Part shown: positions 1 through 9,224 of the stretch, in pieces
Numbering within the stretch: the stretch's first letter is position 1
Layout of the letters: every line of letters starts with the position of its first letter
Origin: Fragilariopsis cylindrus CCMP1102
Taxonomy: Eukaryota; Bacillariophyta; Bacillariophyceae; Bacillariales; Bacillariaceae
Direction of reading: 5' to 3'
Length of the DNA stretch: 64,000 nt
NCBI GenBank assembly: GCA_900095095.1
Contig: FMBT01000296.1
Span: forward strand, 124,001-188,000
Notes under the pieces: generated by a model
Told to the model about the DNA's origin: nothing
Seen by the model: only the letters and a program-made list of their open reading frames with translations
Databases searched by the model: none
Translations under genes and position numbers: made by a program

Positions 1-1140
1 AATAATCCTGTAGTACCAGACCCCGTTACTTCTGCTTCTACCACTGGAACTAGAACTGGATCGGGAGACGTTGTTGCTGTCACTGCCACTGTCACCACCA
101 CCACTAACGACGAGCTCCCATCAACAAAGTCCGAAATAATGGAAGTGTTATGCAGTATCATATCTGATCGTTATACTCGTGAAGAGGCGTTGTATACTTT
201 GGTAAGACTATCCAAATGGGCAAAAACAAAAAATGGTAATTTCTTGAGATTATTCCATGCATGTAATGGGGTTTTGATTGTACTGAATTTTATCAAGAAA
301 ACCATGAACGATGGAAATTGTGTCGGACAAGTCCGTATGGAATGCATTGAAAAGGCAGCGCAAGTAATTAGGGGTGTCATCCATCTAGATGAAAACAAGG
401 TTAATTTGGAGATTGCGACAAAGATTGCAGCATCTTTTGTGAAATGCGATGGAATTAACACCCTCATTAATGCAAGTGAAGAATACAACGGTGGGGAGGA
501 CGTTCACGAGCTAAATGCCTTGTACTTTGTCTGGATGGCATTGGTCAATATCACCGCCTTTGAAACTGATGTGATGACGGAAGATGTAATCAATAAAGAT
601 CAGGCTATTGCTTTATTCGATACGGGCATTGATGTCATCTCCCAACTCAAATCTGTTGACGGCGATGTCGCTTCAGAAATACTCGAGTTCGTATTTGAGA
701 CTTTTTTTAATGTTGTGTCAAATGATTATGTGACAAAGAAAAACTTTCAAGATAACGATATTCTTTCAAAATGTTTGGAGGTTGTCGCAAAAAGGATGAT
801 GCGTGGTGAAACGTGGACTTGTAGAAGTGAAAATGTAATTTTTGGTACCATTTTATTGTTCCACACTTGTTGCTGCAAAAAATTATTAGATAGGAGTTCC
901 GATTATGAAATTCTTCTACCTTTGCTTGTTATGGTTCTGAAAGTATATCCATCAAATGATGAGATTCGAAATAAGGCAATGGTTGTAATTCAATATGCGT
1001 GTGAATTTGTTAACGATAGGAAGATTATTGAACGATCGGGGGCGATGGAAGTTCTTGGAGCATTATTAGCATCGGATAATATCAATGAAGCCGGAAAAAG
1101 ACAAGTTCGTTTTATTACCCGCCTGATCACAGCCCCTTAG
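1..1140 (+). CDS. Armadillo-like helical repeat protein, 3' end only
   Basis: The reading frame is open from base 1 and stops at 1138-1140, so at least 379 residues belong to a gene that begins left of the window; the first internal ATG is at 139. The first 40 residues are Thr/Ser/Val rich and disordered. From about residue 47 the protein is alternating amphipathic helices with motifs typical of ARM/HEAT folds, for example 'ALYTLVRLSKWAK' and, near the C-terminus, 'SGAMEVLGALLAS'. Such proteins are common in diatoms and act as protein-binding scaffolds; no catalytic motif is visible. Composition and codon use look like a normal host gene. Family is inferred from the helical pattern only; the exact partner or function cannot be read. 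Confidence 0.7.
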   Translation, partial: NNPVVPDPVTSASTTGTRTGSGDVVAVTATVTTTTNDELPSTKSEIMEVLCSIISDRYTREEALYTLVRLSKWAKTKNGNFLRLFHACNGVLIVLNFIKKTMNDGNCVGQVRMECIEKAAQVIRGVIHLDENKVNLEIATKIAASFVKCDGINTLINASEEYNGGEDVHELNALYFVWMALVNITAFETDVMTEDVINKDQAIALFDTGIDVISQLKSVDGDVASEILEFVFETFFNVVSNDYVTKKNFQDNDILSKCLEVVAKRMMRGETWTCRSENVIFGTILLFHTCCCKKLLDRSSDYEILLPLLVMVLKVYPSNDEIRNKAMVVIQYACEFVNDRKIIERSGAMEVLGALLASDNINEAGKRQVRFITRLITAP

Positions 1141-1464
1141 TTAGTAGTTGTTCTACAGTATCAACAACATACAAATACAGATAATAATGAAAGTAAGAAA
1201 GAGAGATGATAGAAACCGTAACGTTCGGACAGCTATCTATCTATCTAATAAAGATGAGAAAGAAGGATGATAGCAAACGTAACTTTCGGACAGCTATCTA
1301 TTTATCTAGTTACTAGCTAGCTATCTATGCATTACCGACGACAACTATAAGATTTATATAACCGAGGATGGTATATACAATAATATAGTAGGACTGATAG
1401 TAAATCCTACTAGGACTGTACTTTAGAGGTAGTCGCCATAGTAATAATTATCGTGAACTATGTA

Positions 1465-1496
1465 CCATCCATCCATCCATCCATCCATCCATCCAT
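1465..1496. repeat. (CCAT)n microsatellite
   Basis: Eight perfect units of CCAT in the 3' flank of the ARM-like gene. Confidence 0.95.
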
Positions 1497-2004
1497 GTTG
1501 TACTAAAATTCATCGTAGTAAATTATTTATTTTCTTTTATTTCCTATGTCTTACTCTGAAACTTAATTCTAAACTTAAAACACTTTTAATATCGTCCTTT
1601 CGTGATTAAATTTATGTGCGGAATCGTGAAGCCGAGATTTCTCTTCCTTTGCGTTTTTTTTTGAAAGAACTTGCCCTAGCAGAGGCGCGCGCCAAAAAGA
1701 TATCCAATACAAACATCTTTGCTTAACATTACCACGCACAATGCATCGCCATTGACTACCGTACAGTACTGCACAGTAAAAACTTTGCCATAACAGAGTA
1801 CGTCGCTACTGTACTGTACTGTACTGTACCGGTCATCATCTCGACGCACACACTAAAACTGTACACGATTCATTCATTCACTGTAAAAATAACAACGCAC
1901 ACAAGCAACGCGAACATCATTATTTATTTATTTATTTATTCTCTTGTCGAACGAACTCAAAACAACGACGTTGTCGACTCACACCGATATCTAAAGACCA
2001 GCAA

Positions 2005-2041
2005 AAGAAGAAGAAGAAGAAGAAGAAGAAGAAGAAGAAGA
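2005..2041. repeat. (AAG)n microsatellite
   Basis: About twelve perfect AAG units in intergenic DNA. Confidence 0.95.
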
Positions 2042-2232
2042 AACCAAACTCACAACATAGGTTCAAGGTATGTACATTATTACGGTGTGTGAATAGCATA
2101 AGTCTGAAGGAAGGAATCAATGCACCAAACAGCCGAAAGTGTACTATACACTAGTACAATGTTGCCGCCAACAGCCATTCACTAAACTAACTAATTAACT
2201 AACTCACTCACTCGATTGCATCATCATTCTCT

Positions 2233-2340
2233 AACGAACGAACGAACGAACGAACGAACGAACGAACGAACGAACGAACGAACGAACGAACGAACGAACG
2301 AACGAACGAACGAACGAACGAACGAACGAACGAACGAACG
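2233..2340. repeat. (AACG)n tetranucleotide array
   Basis: Twenty-seven uninterrupted AACG units, the longest perfect tetranucleotide array in the window. Its purity suggests recent slippage. The open frames it creates on the minus strand (Ser-Phe-Val-Arg repeats) are artefacts. Confidence 0.95.
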
Positions 2341-2470
2341 ATTCGAACAAAACACGACATCGTTACACTCACACCGATATTAATGTTTGGTCTCGGCACT
2401 TTGCTTGCTTGCTTGCTTTATTCTTTTAATCACAAAACAATGACCGCAGCTATAACTTACAAGACACAAA

Positions 2471-2478
2471 TATAAAAG
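2471..2478 (+). promoter_or_regulatory. Candidate TATA box for the MATH-like gene
   Basis: 'tataaaag' lies 118 bases before the ATG at 2596, a position that would leave a 5' UTR of roughly 90 bases. This rests on position and consensus only. Confidence 0.4.
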
Positions 2479-2595
2479 GGACCGTAGCTGCCTCTATTTA
2501 ACTAGTCTCAACGGAAAGACGACAAGGTACGATAGCAGTAGGCTGTTAGCTTTTAGTAACAAAAAGTTGATTTTAAAATACATAGTATTGTTATT

Positions 2596-4002
2596 ATGGG
2601 TCGAAAACAAAAATTGCGTCAAGAATGCAAGATTAGAAACAAGGCAGCGGCGGCGGTGGTGGTAACGACAACATTAGAAACCACAGTAGAAGCAACATCA
2701 GAAGGTATAATCAGCGGTAGCGAATCTCGGTCAAACGCTGATACTGCTGGCCAAACAGCCGATTCAAGCATTGCGAGCTCCAAGGGATTGAAACAACAAG
2801 AATATAGAGCAATTGTTGAGGATTTGGTGCAACGAGTGGTACCTGAAGAGATTCAAAATGTTGATGAGATGATGTTGCAGTTTCGCGGTCGTGAAGACGA
2901 GCTGGTAGAGACCCTGCGAACCATGCAAGAACGAGCCGTGGCGCAGAAAGCACGTCACAGCTCACAAAGAGCTGCAAAGCAACAAGCAAAATTGAAATCG
3001 GCCACTGCGAAAATAGAATCAGAAATTAATGTTCCTGCGATAAAAAGCAAGAGTATTGGTACAGGTAAATTATCTGCCGTACCGACAGCTAAGAGTTTGG
3101 GAACACCAGCAACAAAGCAAAACAAAACGACACTACAACAAGGAAGAAAAATGTCTGAATCTCATGCAAGTCAAGGAAGAGCCAAGAGGATTAAATTGGT
3201 CGGTAGCGATTCGGTTGGTAGTCCACCGAAAGAAATCTCAGATGATAATGTTATTGCGAAGATCGAATATCCTATAGATAATTTCGCTAATCGTGAAGAA
3301 AAGAGAGGCGAGTGTTTTCACACCGGCGCCATGCATGCTCATGGTCATCCCTGGAAGCTAAAGATTTATCCTCGGGGTCATTCGGAGTTAAGGACAGATG
3401 CCGAGTATGTCACACTTGGTTTGTACTATGCTGGTGAAAATACTAAAACTGATCCAGTAGTAGTCGCGAAGGCGATGATTCATACAAAAACTAAAAGGGA
3501 ACTACTTGATAAAGAGGAATACTACAACGAAGATGGAAGTTGTAATTTATACAACTTCTCTAAACGAGAAGATATTATTAAAAATGATTGCGATGATGCA
3601 GGTGCATTGACAATTACAATAGAATTAAAGGTCGCTACGAACAAAAATCCAACGGTGGCGCCACATCTTCTTCCAGCAGGAAATAACAGTACAACGAAAA
3701 AGAAGTTATCGAATAAAAACGTTAATTCTCTTCTCCCCGAAAGACAGACTATATCATTAATAACCAGACCATCCACACACAAAACGCATCTCGCTGTCCT
3801 TTCTGAACACGACCCATCATCCTCTATATCTACCAATCAGGTTGAACGACAACCATTTATTAGAGAAGAAACAGTTCCCGATATTGAACTACCCGCAGGC
3901 AGAACATGGAAGGAACAACTCAAGTACGATCTGAAGGACGAAGATGATATGGCATTGATCTCTTCTATCGATAGTATTCGACAACATCAGAAGCAACTGT
4001 AG
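2596..4002 (+). CDS. MATH-like (TRAF-homology) domain protein
   Basis: A protein of 468 residues. It starts with a basic stretch (MGRKQKLRQECK), then an Ala/Thr/Ser-rich linker, a predicted helical and charged region at about residues 65-140 (EYRAIVEDLVQRVVPEE onward) that may be a coiled coil, and a Lys/Ser-rich linker. Residues about 237-350 look like a diatom-type MATH domain: 'HGHPWKLKIYPRGHS', a 'YVTLGLYYAGEN' strand pair, 'YNFSKREDIIKN' and a closing 'GALTITIELKV' strand. MATH domains bind peptides, often as adaptors. The tail (about 421-460, starting 'REETVPDIELPAGRTW') recurs in the gene at 6428. There is no intron. A second copy of 'gtagaagcaacatcagaag' (also at about 2685) overlaps the stop codon, so the 3' end may have been shaped by a small duplication. 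Domain call by recall of the family pattern; fairly sure. Confidence 0.75.
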   Translation: MGRKQKLRQECKIRNKAAAAVVVTTTLETTVEATSEGIISGSESRSNADTAGQTADSSIASSKGLKQQEYRAIVEDLVQRVVPEEIQNVDEMMLQFRGREDELVETLRTMQERAVAQKARHSSQRAAKQQAKLKSATAKIESEINVPAIKSKSIGTGKLSAVPTAKSLGTPATKQNKTTLQQGRKMSESHASQGRAKRIKLVGSDSVGSPPKEISDDNVIAKIEYPIDNFANREEKRGECFHTGAMHAHGHPWKLKIYPRGHSELRTDAEYVTLGLYYAGENTKTDPVVVAKAMIHTKTKRELLDKEEYYNEDGSCNLYNFSKREDIIKNDCDDAGALTITIELKVATNKNPTVAPHLLPAGNNSTTKKKLSNKNVNSLLPERQTISLITRPSTHKTHLAVLSEHDPSSSISTNQVERQPFIREETVPDIELPAGRTWKEQLKYDLKDEDDMALISSIDSIRQHQKQL

Positions 4003-4456
4003 AAGCAACATCAGAAGGTATGCTGTCGGAGGAGGCGACGAGATTGGCAAGAATGAAAGAAATAGACAGTGTGTTTATACCAAACTCAACCCGGAATCAA
4101 AACCATTGTGCTAATTCTTTTCATAGTAAAGAATTAATGCCTCCACTTCCTTGGACAGCTTCGACTGCTTCACCACCGTCGTCATCTGTCTTTTTTATTC
4201 ACCCACTACTTCCTCCCTGTAATATATTAGATTATCATATGTATTGTTGTGTTTGTATTGCTCCCCCTTAATATAGATCGATCGGATCAATTCATTGATT
4301 CACCCATACCATGTCCTCCTCATCATCATCATCATCATCATCATCATGAGGTGAATGAAATGAATAGGAACAGTCGACAGCCACAAGAGAGGTGCATTAC
4401 TTATTGCTTCAACTCGTTGTTGTCCTTCCTTCCGATATATTAGTATTGCCTTCCTA
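4003..4456. other. Intergenic between convergent genes
   Basis: It contains an open frame at 4020-4271 with no recognisable product and a (CAT)n run at about 4320-4346. A stretch near 4231 ('agattatcatatgtattg') is similar to one near 31322, suggesting a small dispersed repeat. No supported gene. Confidence 0.5.
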
Positions 4457-5563
4457 TTAGAGTAGTATTAAGCAATTAGATTCATATGGATAGTGATATG
4501 CATCATGAATAGCTTGTTGACATACTGTTTGTTGCTGTTGTTGTTGTTGTTGATGAGCGTGTCGAATTAATATTTGTTGGGCTTGTATTACGTTGTTGGT
4601 GTTGCTGCTGTTGTTGTTGTTGTTGTTGTTGGCCATTGTTCTTCCATCGTCATTATTGTCATCCTCATCGTCGTTGTCATCGAGTTTGCGTTTCTTGGTA
4701 TGATTACCGTCGTCCTCCATCGTCGCTGTATTACGTTTTCGACATGTAGGACCATCACCTTTACTGTTTGCTTCAGCAACTACTTTTACTAACATTTTCA
4801 TTTTCTTCGTGGGAGGAGGAGGAGGTTGCATATCACTATCGCTATCGCTATCGCTATCGTTGTCATCGTCATCGTCACTACTAGACGATGATGGACCAGG
4901 TAAACCAAGATGATCTTCAAGTTCTCTCAATAATCTTGATTTTCTTTTTTTGGTTGGCGGTATCTTGATATTAGCACCATCACCTTTGCTGTTTTCTTTG
5001 TCCTTGTGATCATCGTCATCGTTATTGCTACTGCTATTGATGTTGTTGTTATTACCATTATATAACACCCAAACACTATCACGTGGTGCTGTCTTGATCT
5101 TTTGTACCCCTTCATTTATTCTATCATTATTATTATTATTATTGTCGTTGTTACTTTTGCCTTCATCGTTACCGACATCATCTGCCTTCGTTGCTGTTGT
5201 ATTATCTTGTCCTGTGATATTAGTAGTAGTGACAGCGTCCTCACCGTTGGTGGTGTTGGTGGTGTTGGTGGTGTTGGTGTTGTTGTTGTTGTTGTAGAAA
5301 TCATGGTAGCTTTTAGCCATGACGTCGGCGACAGTAGTAGTAGTAGTAGTAGTCGATAATAAGAAATCGTTATTATTGACGACAGGTAGGGCGACAGTAG
5401 TAGTAGGCGCAGGCGCAGGCGCAGCAGCAGCAGCAGCATCAACATCAACATCAACATCAACATCAACATCAACATCAACATCAACATCAACATACGTATT
5501 TGTACTTGTAATCGGCAACAACACGCTGGTGGTAGTAGAAGAAAAATTATTCATAGTTGCCAT
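4457..5563 (-). CDS. Asn/Asp-rich nuclear-type hypothetical protein
   Basis: The open frame reaches back to 5650, but the first in-frame ATG is at 5563 in good context (GCGATGG), giving 368 residues. The protein is almost entirely low complexity: a (DV)n run of nine to ten units, Ala-Pro and Thr runs, Asn and Asp tracts, a Ser/Asp block, and Gln near the end. Three basic clusters (PPTKKRKSR, PPTKKMKM and HTKKRKL) look like nuclear localisation signals set in acidic surroundings. The last 25 residues (AIHDAYHYPYESNCLILL) are the least repetitive part. No domain is recognised. The long frame may also be helped by microsatellites, but stop-free length and the clustered NLS motifs favour a real gene. 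The true 5' end may include an upstream exon ('gtgagt' at 5650-5645 on the minus strand is a good splice donor). Confidence 0.5.
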   Translation of the reverse strand: MATMNNFSSTTTSVLLPITSTNTYVDVDVDVDVDVDVDVDVDAAAAAAPAPAPTTTVALPVVNNNDFLLSTTTTTTTVADVMAKSYHDFYNNNNNTNTTNTTNTTNGEDAVTTTNITGQDNTTATKADDVGNDEGKSNNDNNNNNNDRINEGVQKIKTAPRDSVWVLYNGNNNNINSSSNNDDDDHKDKENSKGDGANIKIPPTKKRKSRLLRELEDHLGLPGPSSSSSDDDDDNDSDSDSDSDMQPPPPPTKKMKMLVKVVAEANSKGDGPTCRKRNTATMEDDGNHTKKRKLDDNDDEDDNNDDGRTMANNNNNNNSSNTNNVIQAQQILIRHAHQQQQQQQQTVCQQAIHDAYHYPYESNCLILL

Positions 5564-6427
5564 CGCTTCTGCCTTAGTTAGGGCAATATAATCATCATCG
5601 TTAGAACTATTATTATTGATTGTGTCTTCATGGTTACTCAATGGACTCACTCAATCGTATTCGTCATAGGAGCGAGTGAAAGAAATAGAGGTTGGTAATC
5701 GGTAGAAAGAATTTAAGGTGTGGGGGTGTAATGGAATGATGGGAGAGTTCTATGTAAGTTGTCGATTTGTGTTGTGTTGGTGTTGTACGCATTTTTGTGA
5801 GTAGAAGGAAAGTGTTAAAAAAAAAGGGAACAATTAGTTCCTGCTGGCATAATGACTTTTTAATATATAATATATTTAAATTTGGGATTGACTTGAAATG
5901 TCATACAAGTCTTTTTACACGTTTTTATCAGAAGTAAAAATAGGTGTAATTCTAGCTTTTATCTTAAGAGGTCTGATAAAATCGATGTCAACACAAGTGG
6001 GATTGACTTTACGACCTCCAACTAACGATCGACGCCTATTACGGGTCGTGGATTTTGGTGGTTGAAATTGAATCGCGCATCTGTTTTGTACGTGCTTTTT
6101 AGCGCGCTAATGAAAAAAAATCACATAACCTCTCCATTACAAAACTACCTAATCGCGAGTCAACGGTCAATCATCCAGTTGCTTATCATCATGCAAGAAA
6201 AACAACGGTTTGTTCAACTCAAAAACCAGGTTTATTAAAATATTTCACTTGTACCCCGTGTTATTCAATCCATTATAATTACAGCGTTCGGTCTCACAGT
6301 TCAATATCAATATACTAATCTCCAGAAATAAGGAACAGGAGACAATAGCATACATCACTACATTTAAGAATTGAAGAAGACTGTATCCAACTACTAAATT
6401 CATTTTACATAACGTGCCAAGCAAGAG
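5564..6427. other. Intergenic
   Basis: AT-rich DNA between the divergent genes at 4457 and 6428. An A8 run (5819-5826) and a 'taatatataatatattt' stretch near 5860 are the only notable features. The open frame on the minus strand at 6245-6763 overlaps the repeat gene and is taken as a shadow. Confidence 0.5.
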
Positions 6428-7468
6428 ATGATTATTTTTACTAATATTATTAATGGTCGTATCTGGCGGAACATTTCTCATGCTCGTATTTTCCGTTGTT
6501 TTAGAAAGGACAACAGAATGGATAATGGTGACGACATACAGCTTATTGTCGAGGCAAAAGCATTCACTGTTGATACCAGTGGTAGTAGTAACCATAACAA
6601 TGAAAATAACAATACTGATAGTATTGTGGACGAGTCTTCTTCTATAGGTACTGAGATTGTTCGCAACGACGATGGTAGTCGTTTCATTGAGACTGCTGAC
6701 TGGTGTGTGGACGAGTCTTCTTCTATAGGTACTGAGATTGTTCGCAACGACGATGTTCGTCATTTCTTTGAGACTGCTGACTGGTGTGTGGACGAGTCTT
6801 CTTCAGGTACTGAGATTGTTCGCAACGACGATGTTCGTCATTACTTTGAGACTGCTGACTGGTGTGTGGACGAGTCTTCTTCAGGTACTGAGATTGTTCG
6901 CAACGACGATGTTCGTCATTTCTTTGAGACTGCTGACTGGTGTGTGGACGAGTCTTCTTCAGGTACTGAGATTGTTCGCAACGACGATGTTCGTCATTAC
7001 TTTGAGACTGCTGACTGGTGTGTGGACGAGTCTTCTTCAGGTACTGAGTTTGTTCTTAGAGAAGAAACAGTTCCAGATATTGAACTACCCGCAGGAAGAA
7101 CATGGAATCAACAACTCAAGTACGATCTTAAGGACGAAGATGATATGGCATCGATCTCTCCTATTTACAATAACAATAATGGTAGTACGCCTCGTGGTCG
7201 AGGACGTCAATCTAATCGTTCGATTCGATCACCGTCGCCTATGCCCACTCGAGCGAGATCACCAAAACGTGTTCGACATGTTCGACTATCACCTAACGGA
7301 AGAGCTGCACAGGAGATTCGGTATAATAAAAAAGGAAAAGTAACTAATGTTGGCGATCTTCTCGATCATACTGGTGTTGATAACATCGAAAATTATAACT
7401 ACAACGCCATCGAAAATTATAACAATAACAACAACAATAACAATAACAACAACAACAACAACAACAAC

Positions 7469-7500
<32 letters not shown>

Positions 7501-7531
7501 ATTGCATTCACCGCAGCAACTATTTGAATAA
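6428..7531 (+). CDS. Tandem 26-residue repeat protein with shared tail
   Basis: A protein of 367 residues from the ATG at 6428; a second in-frame ATG at 6518 (residue 31) is an alternative because the preceding bases end in a splice-like 'ttttag'. After an Asn-rich linker come six units of 26-27 residues, each 'VDESSSGTEIVRNDD' followed by 'VRHFFETADWC' or 'VRHYFETADWC'; the last unit is cut short and runs into 'REETVPDIELPAGRTW', a module of about 39 residues also found at the C-terminus of the MATH-like gene at 2596. Then a basic, Arg/Ser/Pro-rich region, then Asn and Glu tracts. Function unknown. Acidic repeats with one Trp-Cys per unit suggest a binding scaffold, which is a guess. The shared module is over 90% identical in DNA, so the duplication is recent. 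Confidence 0.6.
6626..7047 (+). repeat. Tandem repeat array, 78-81 bp units
   Basis: Five full units and one partial unit inside the gene at 6428. The first two carry an extra Ile codon (81 bp); the rest are 78 bp. Units alternate HFF and HYF, which suggests expansion in pairs. Confidence 0.9.
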
Positions 7532-7690
7532 AGAAGAAGAATGTTGACGACGACGACGACGACAACGACGACGACGTCAACGACATTAGAAGAAGAAGAA
7601 GAAGAGGAATTGCATTCACCGCAGCAACTATTTAAATATAGAAGAAGATTAAATAAAGAAGAAGAATGTTGTCGACGACGACGACGACAA
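7494..7690. repeat. Imperfect direct duplication at the 3' end of the repeat gene
   Basis: 'aattgcattcaccgcagc' and the following ACG-rich tail occur at about 7501-7570 and again at about 7609-7690, copying the stop-codon region of the gene at 6428 into the 3' flank. Confidence 0.75.
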
Positions 7691-7763
7691 CAACAACAGT
7701 ATTGCAGTTTGATAAAATAATAATAGAAATAATTTTCATCAGCACATGCATTTTTGTATTACG

Positions 7764-7798
<35 letters not shown>

Positions 7799-9224
7799 TT
7801 CATAGACCTTGTATTACTTGTTGTTGTTACTCATTATTATTACTATCATTATCTAATATTATCTGAAAAAATGAATTTCATTTTGCATTTGAACCAACTC
7901 ATTATGTGAGGTGAATGGAAAGAATAAGAAGAGCCGATCTACCAATAAGTACCGCACCTCCATGCCGCTGGGTGGTCCATCATCTCCATCATCATTCCCC
8001 TCACATTATTTTGATGTCATTGATTAATTTTAGGTTCATCCATATCCATCTATCGTCATCGTCCACCGTCTTGTCCATCGTTGTCATCAATTCGTCATCA
8101 TGTCCATCGTCATCTTCAATTCGTCTTCATCTTGTACAAAAGAAGAAAAGGATTTAGAATGACAGTAAAAACAATTACAGCTCGCGGTGAAGAGATACCG
8201 CTCGCATTTCCAGCAATTTCTGGTATCCTGTCATCGTCCACCGTCATCGTTCATCGTCGCTTGAATCATCTTGTAGAAAAGAAGAAAAGCTGTCATCGTC
8301 CACCGTCGTCGTCCATCGTCTTGAATCATCTTGTAAAAAAGAAGAAAAGCATTCAGAATGACAATAAAAAGAATTACAGCTCGCGGTGAAGAGATACAGC
8401 TTGCACTGCCAGCAATTTCTGGATTATCTTTGATTTCAAAGATAGCAAATTGAAAATTATGAGACGATGATGTGTGATGGTTTGAACACATCACAAGCCT
8501 ACGATTTAGGTTGAATTTTGTCTTAAAGAAATGAATACAAATACGCCTTTTTACGATTGAATTCCTATGATGACACGTCGTGATGTCAAGATAAGTCCCC
8601 AATGGAACAGAGAAGCCCAAACCAACATCAAGCTTTTAAAATGTAGGAATTATAAGTGTGATTTGAAAATCCCCAATTATGTTTTTACCTTAAATAAAAT
8701 CGTACTTCTGCAGTAGAACCACAAATACCGACTACTATGGTACTTCTTCACTTGCTCCTCACTGCGTTCGTCGCAAGTGAAGAAGTACCATACGTAGATA
8801 TTTTTTCGTGCCCTTTTTTGAATGTTCGTGACTTGTTAGTGACTTGTAGTGAGCCTAACAAGTCAGCACTAACAAATTCGTCCAAATGTTTATCCACGTA
8901 TGAATGGAGGATGGTCCAGAACCTGTCTGCTCGATTGTTCGCGGAGTCGCACAAATCAAAATCAGTCCGTTACTGCTGTTATTATCATTATTCATTCGAT
9001 CATTGCCAACAACAGCCAAGATAAAGAGAACATTGTCGTCACAACATCTTATCACTTCCCTTTGTATAAGCTGTTAGTTACTACCATTTACCATCTACTG
9101 TCACAACTAGGACTATCACAACTATCGCAACTATCAACTCTATCATAACTATTATACGTTCGTTTAAGTTATCAGAAATCTCGAAAAAAATCGAAGAGGA
9201 AGAAGAAAGAAAAAAAAAACAATC
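7532..9224. other. Intergenic with repeats and hairpins
   Basis: It contains a (TA)n run at about 7769-7795. A repeated block occurs as three partly overlapping copies between 8130 and 8420, marked by 'aattacagctcgcggtgaag' at 8173 and 8370 and by 'cttgaatcatcttgta' at 8261 and 8321. Two hairpins follow (8736-8792 and 8829-8864). The short open frames here have no coding character. The BUB1 start at 9225 is preceded by an A-rich leader. Confidence 0.5.
8736..8792. repeat. Perfect 20-bp-arm hairpin
   Basis: 'tatggtacttcttcacttgc' at 8736-8755 is exactly reverse-complemented at 8773-8792, with a 17-nt loop. A weaker hairpin (arms 'tgacttgttag' and 'ctaacaagtca') follows at 8829-8864. It could be a small-RNA hairpin, a foldback scar or part of a 5' UTR; the sequence does not decide. 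Confidence 0.85.

Larger units (their letters stand above)
1141..2595. other. Intergenic, microsatellite rich
   Basis: No convincing gene. It holds a near-duplicate of about 80 bp at 1190-1320 (the 'cagctatctat' stretch occurs twice), tetranucleotide and trinucleotide arrays listed separately, short TTTA and GCTT runs at 1920-1940 and 2400-2420, and a duplicated block of about 45 bp ending in 'ctcacaccgatat' at 1943-1992 and 2337-2384. Several 'gtactgtac' palindromes lie at 1760-1830. Confidence 0.6.

Noticed and set aside
2233-2340. CRISPR or satellite, or a Ser-Phe-Val-Arg repeat protein on the minus strand
   Set aside because: A plain AACG microsatellite; the open frame exists only because the unit lacks stops in that frame.
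5564-5650. GTG start for the Asn/Asp-rich gene
   Set aside because: A stop lies directly before it and an in-frame ATG with good context follows at 5563.
6626-7047. CRISPR-like array
   Set aside because: Units are contiguous coding repeats without spacers, in a eukaryotic genome.
6738-7343. Hydrophobic repeat protein in a second plus-strand frame
   Set aside because: Shadow of the repeat gene at 6428; the shared tail and acidic repeats support the other frame.
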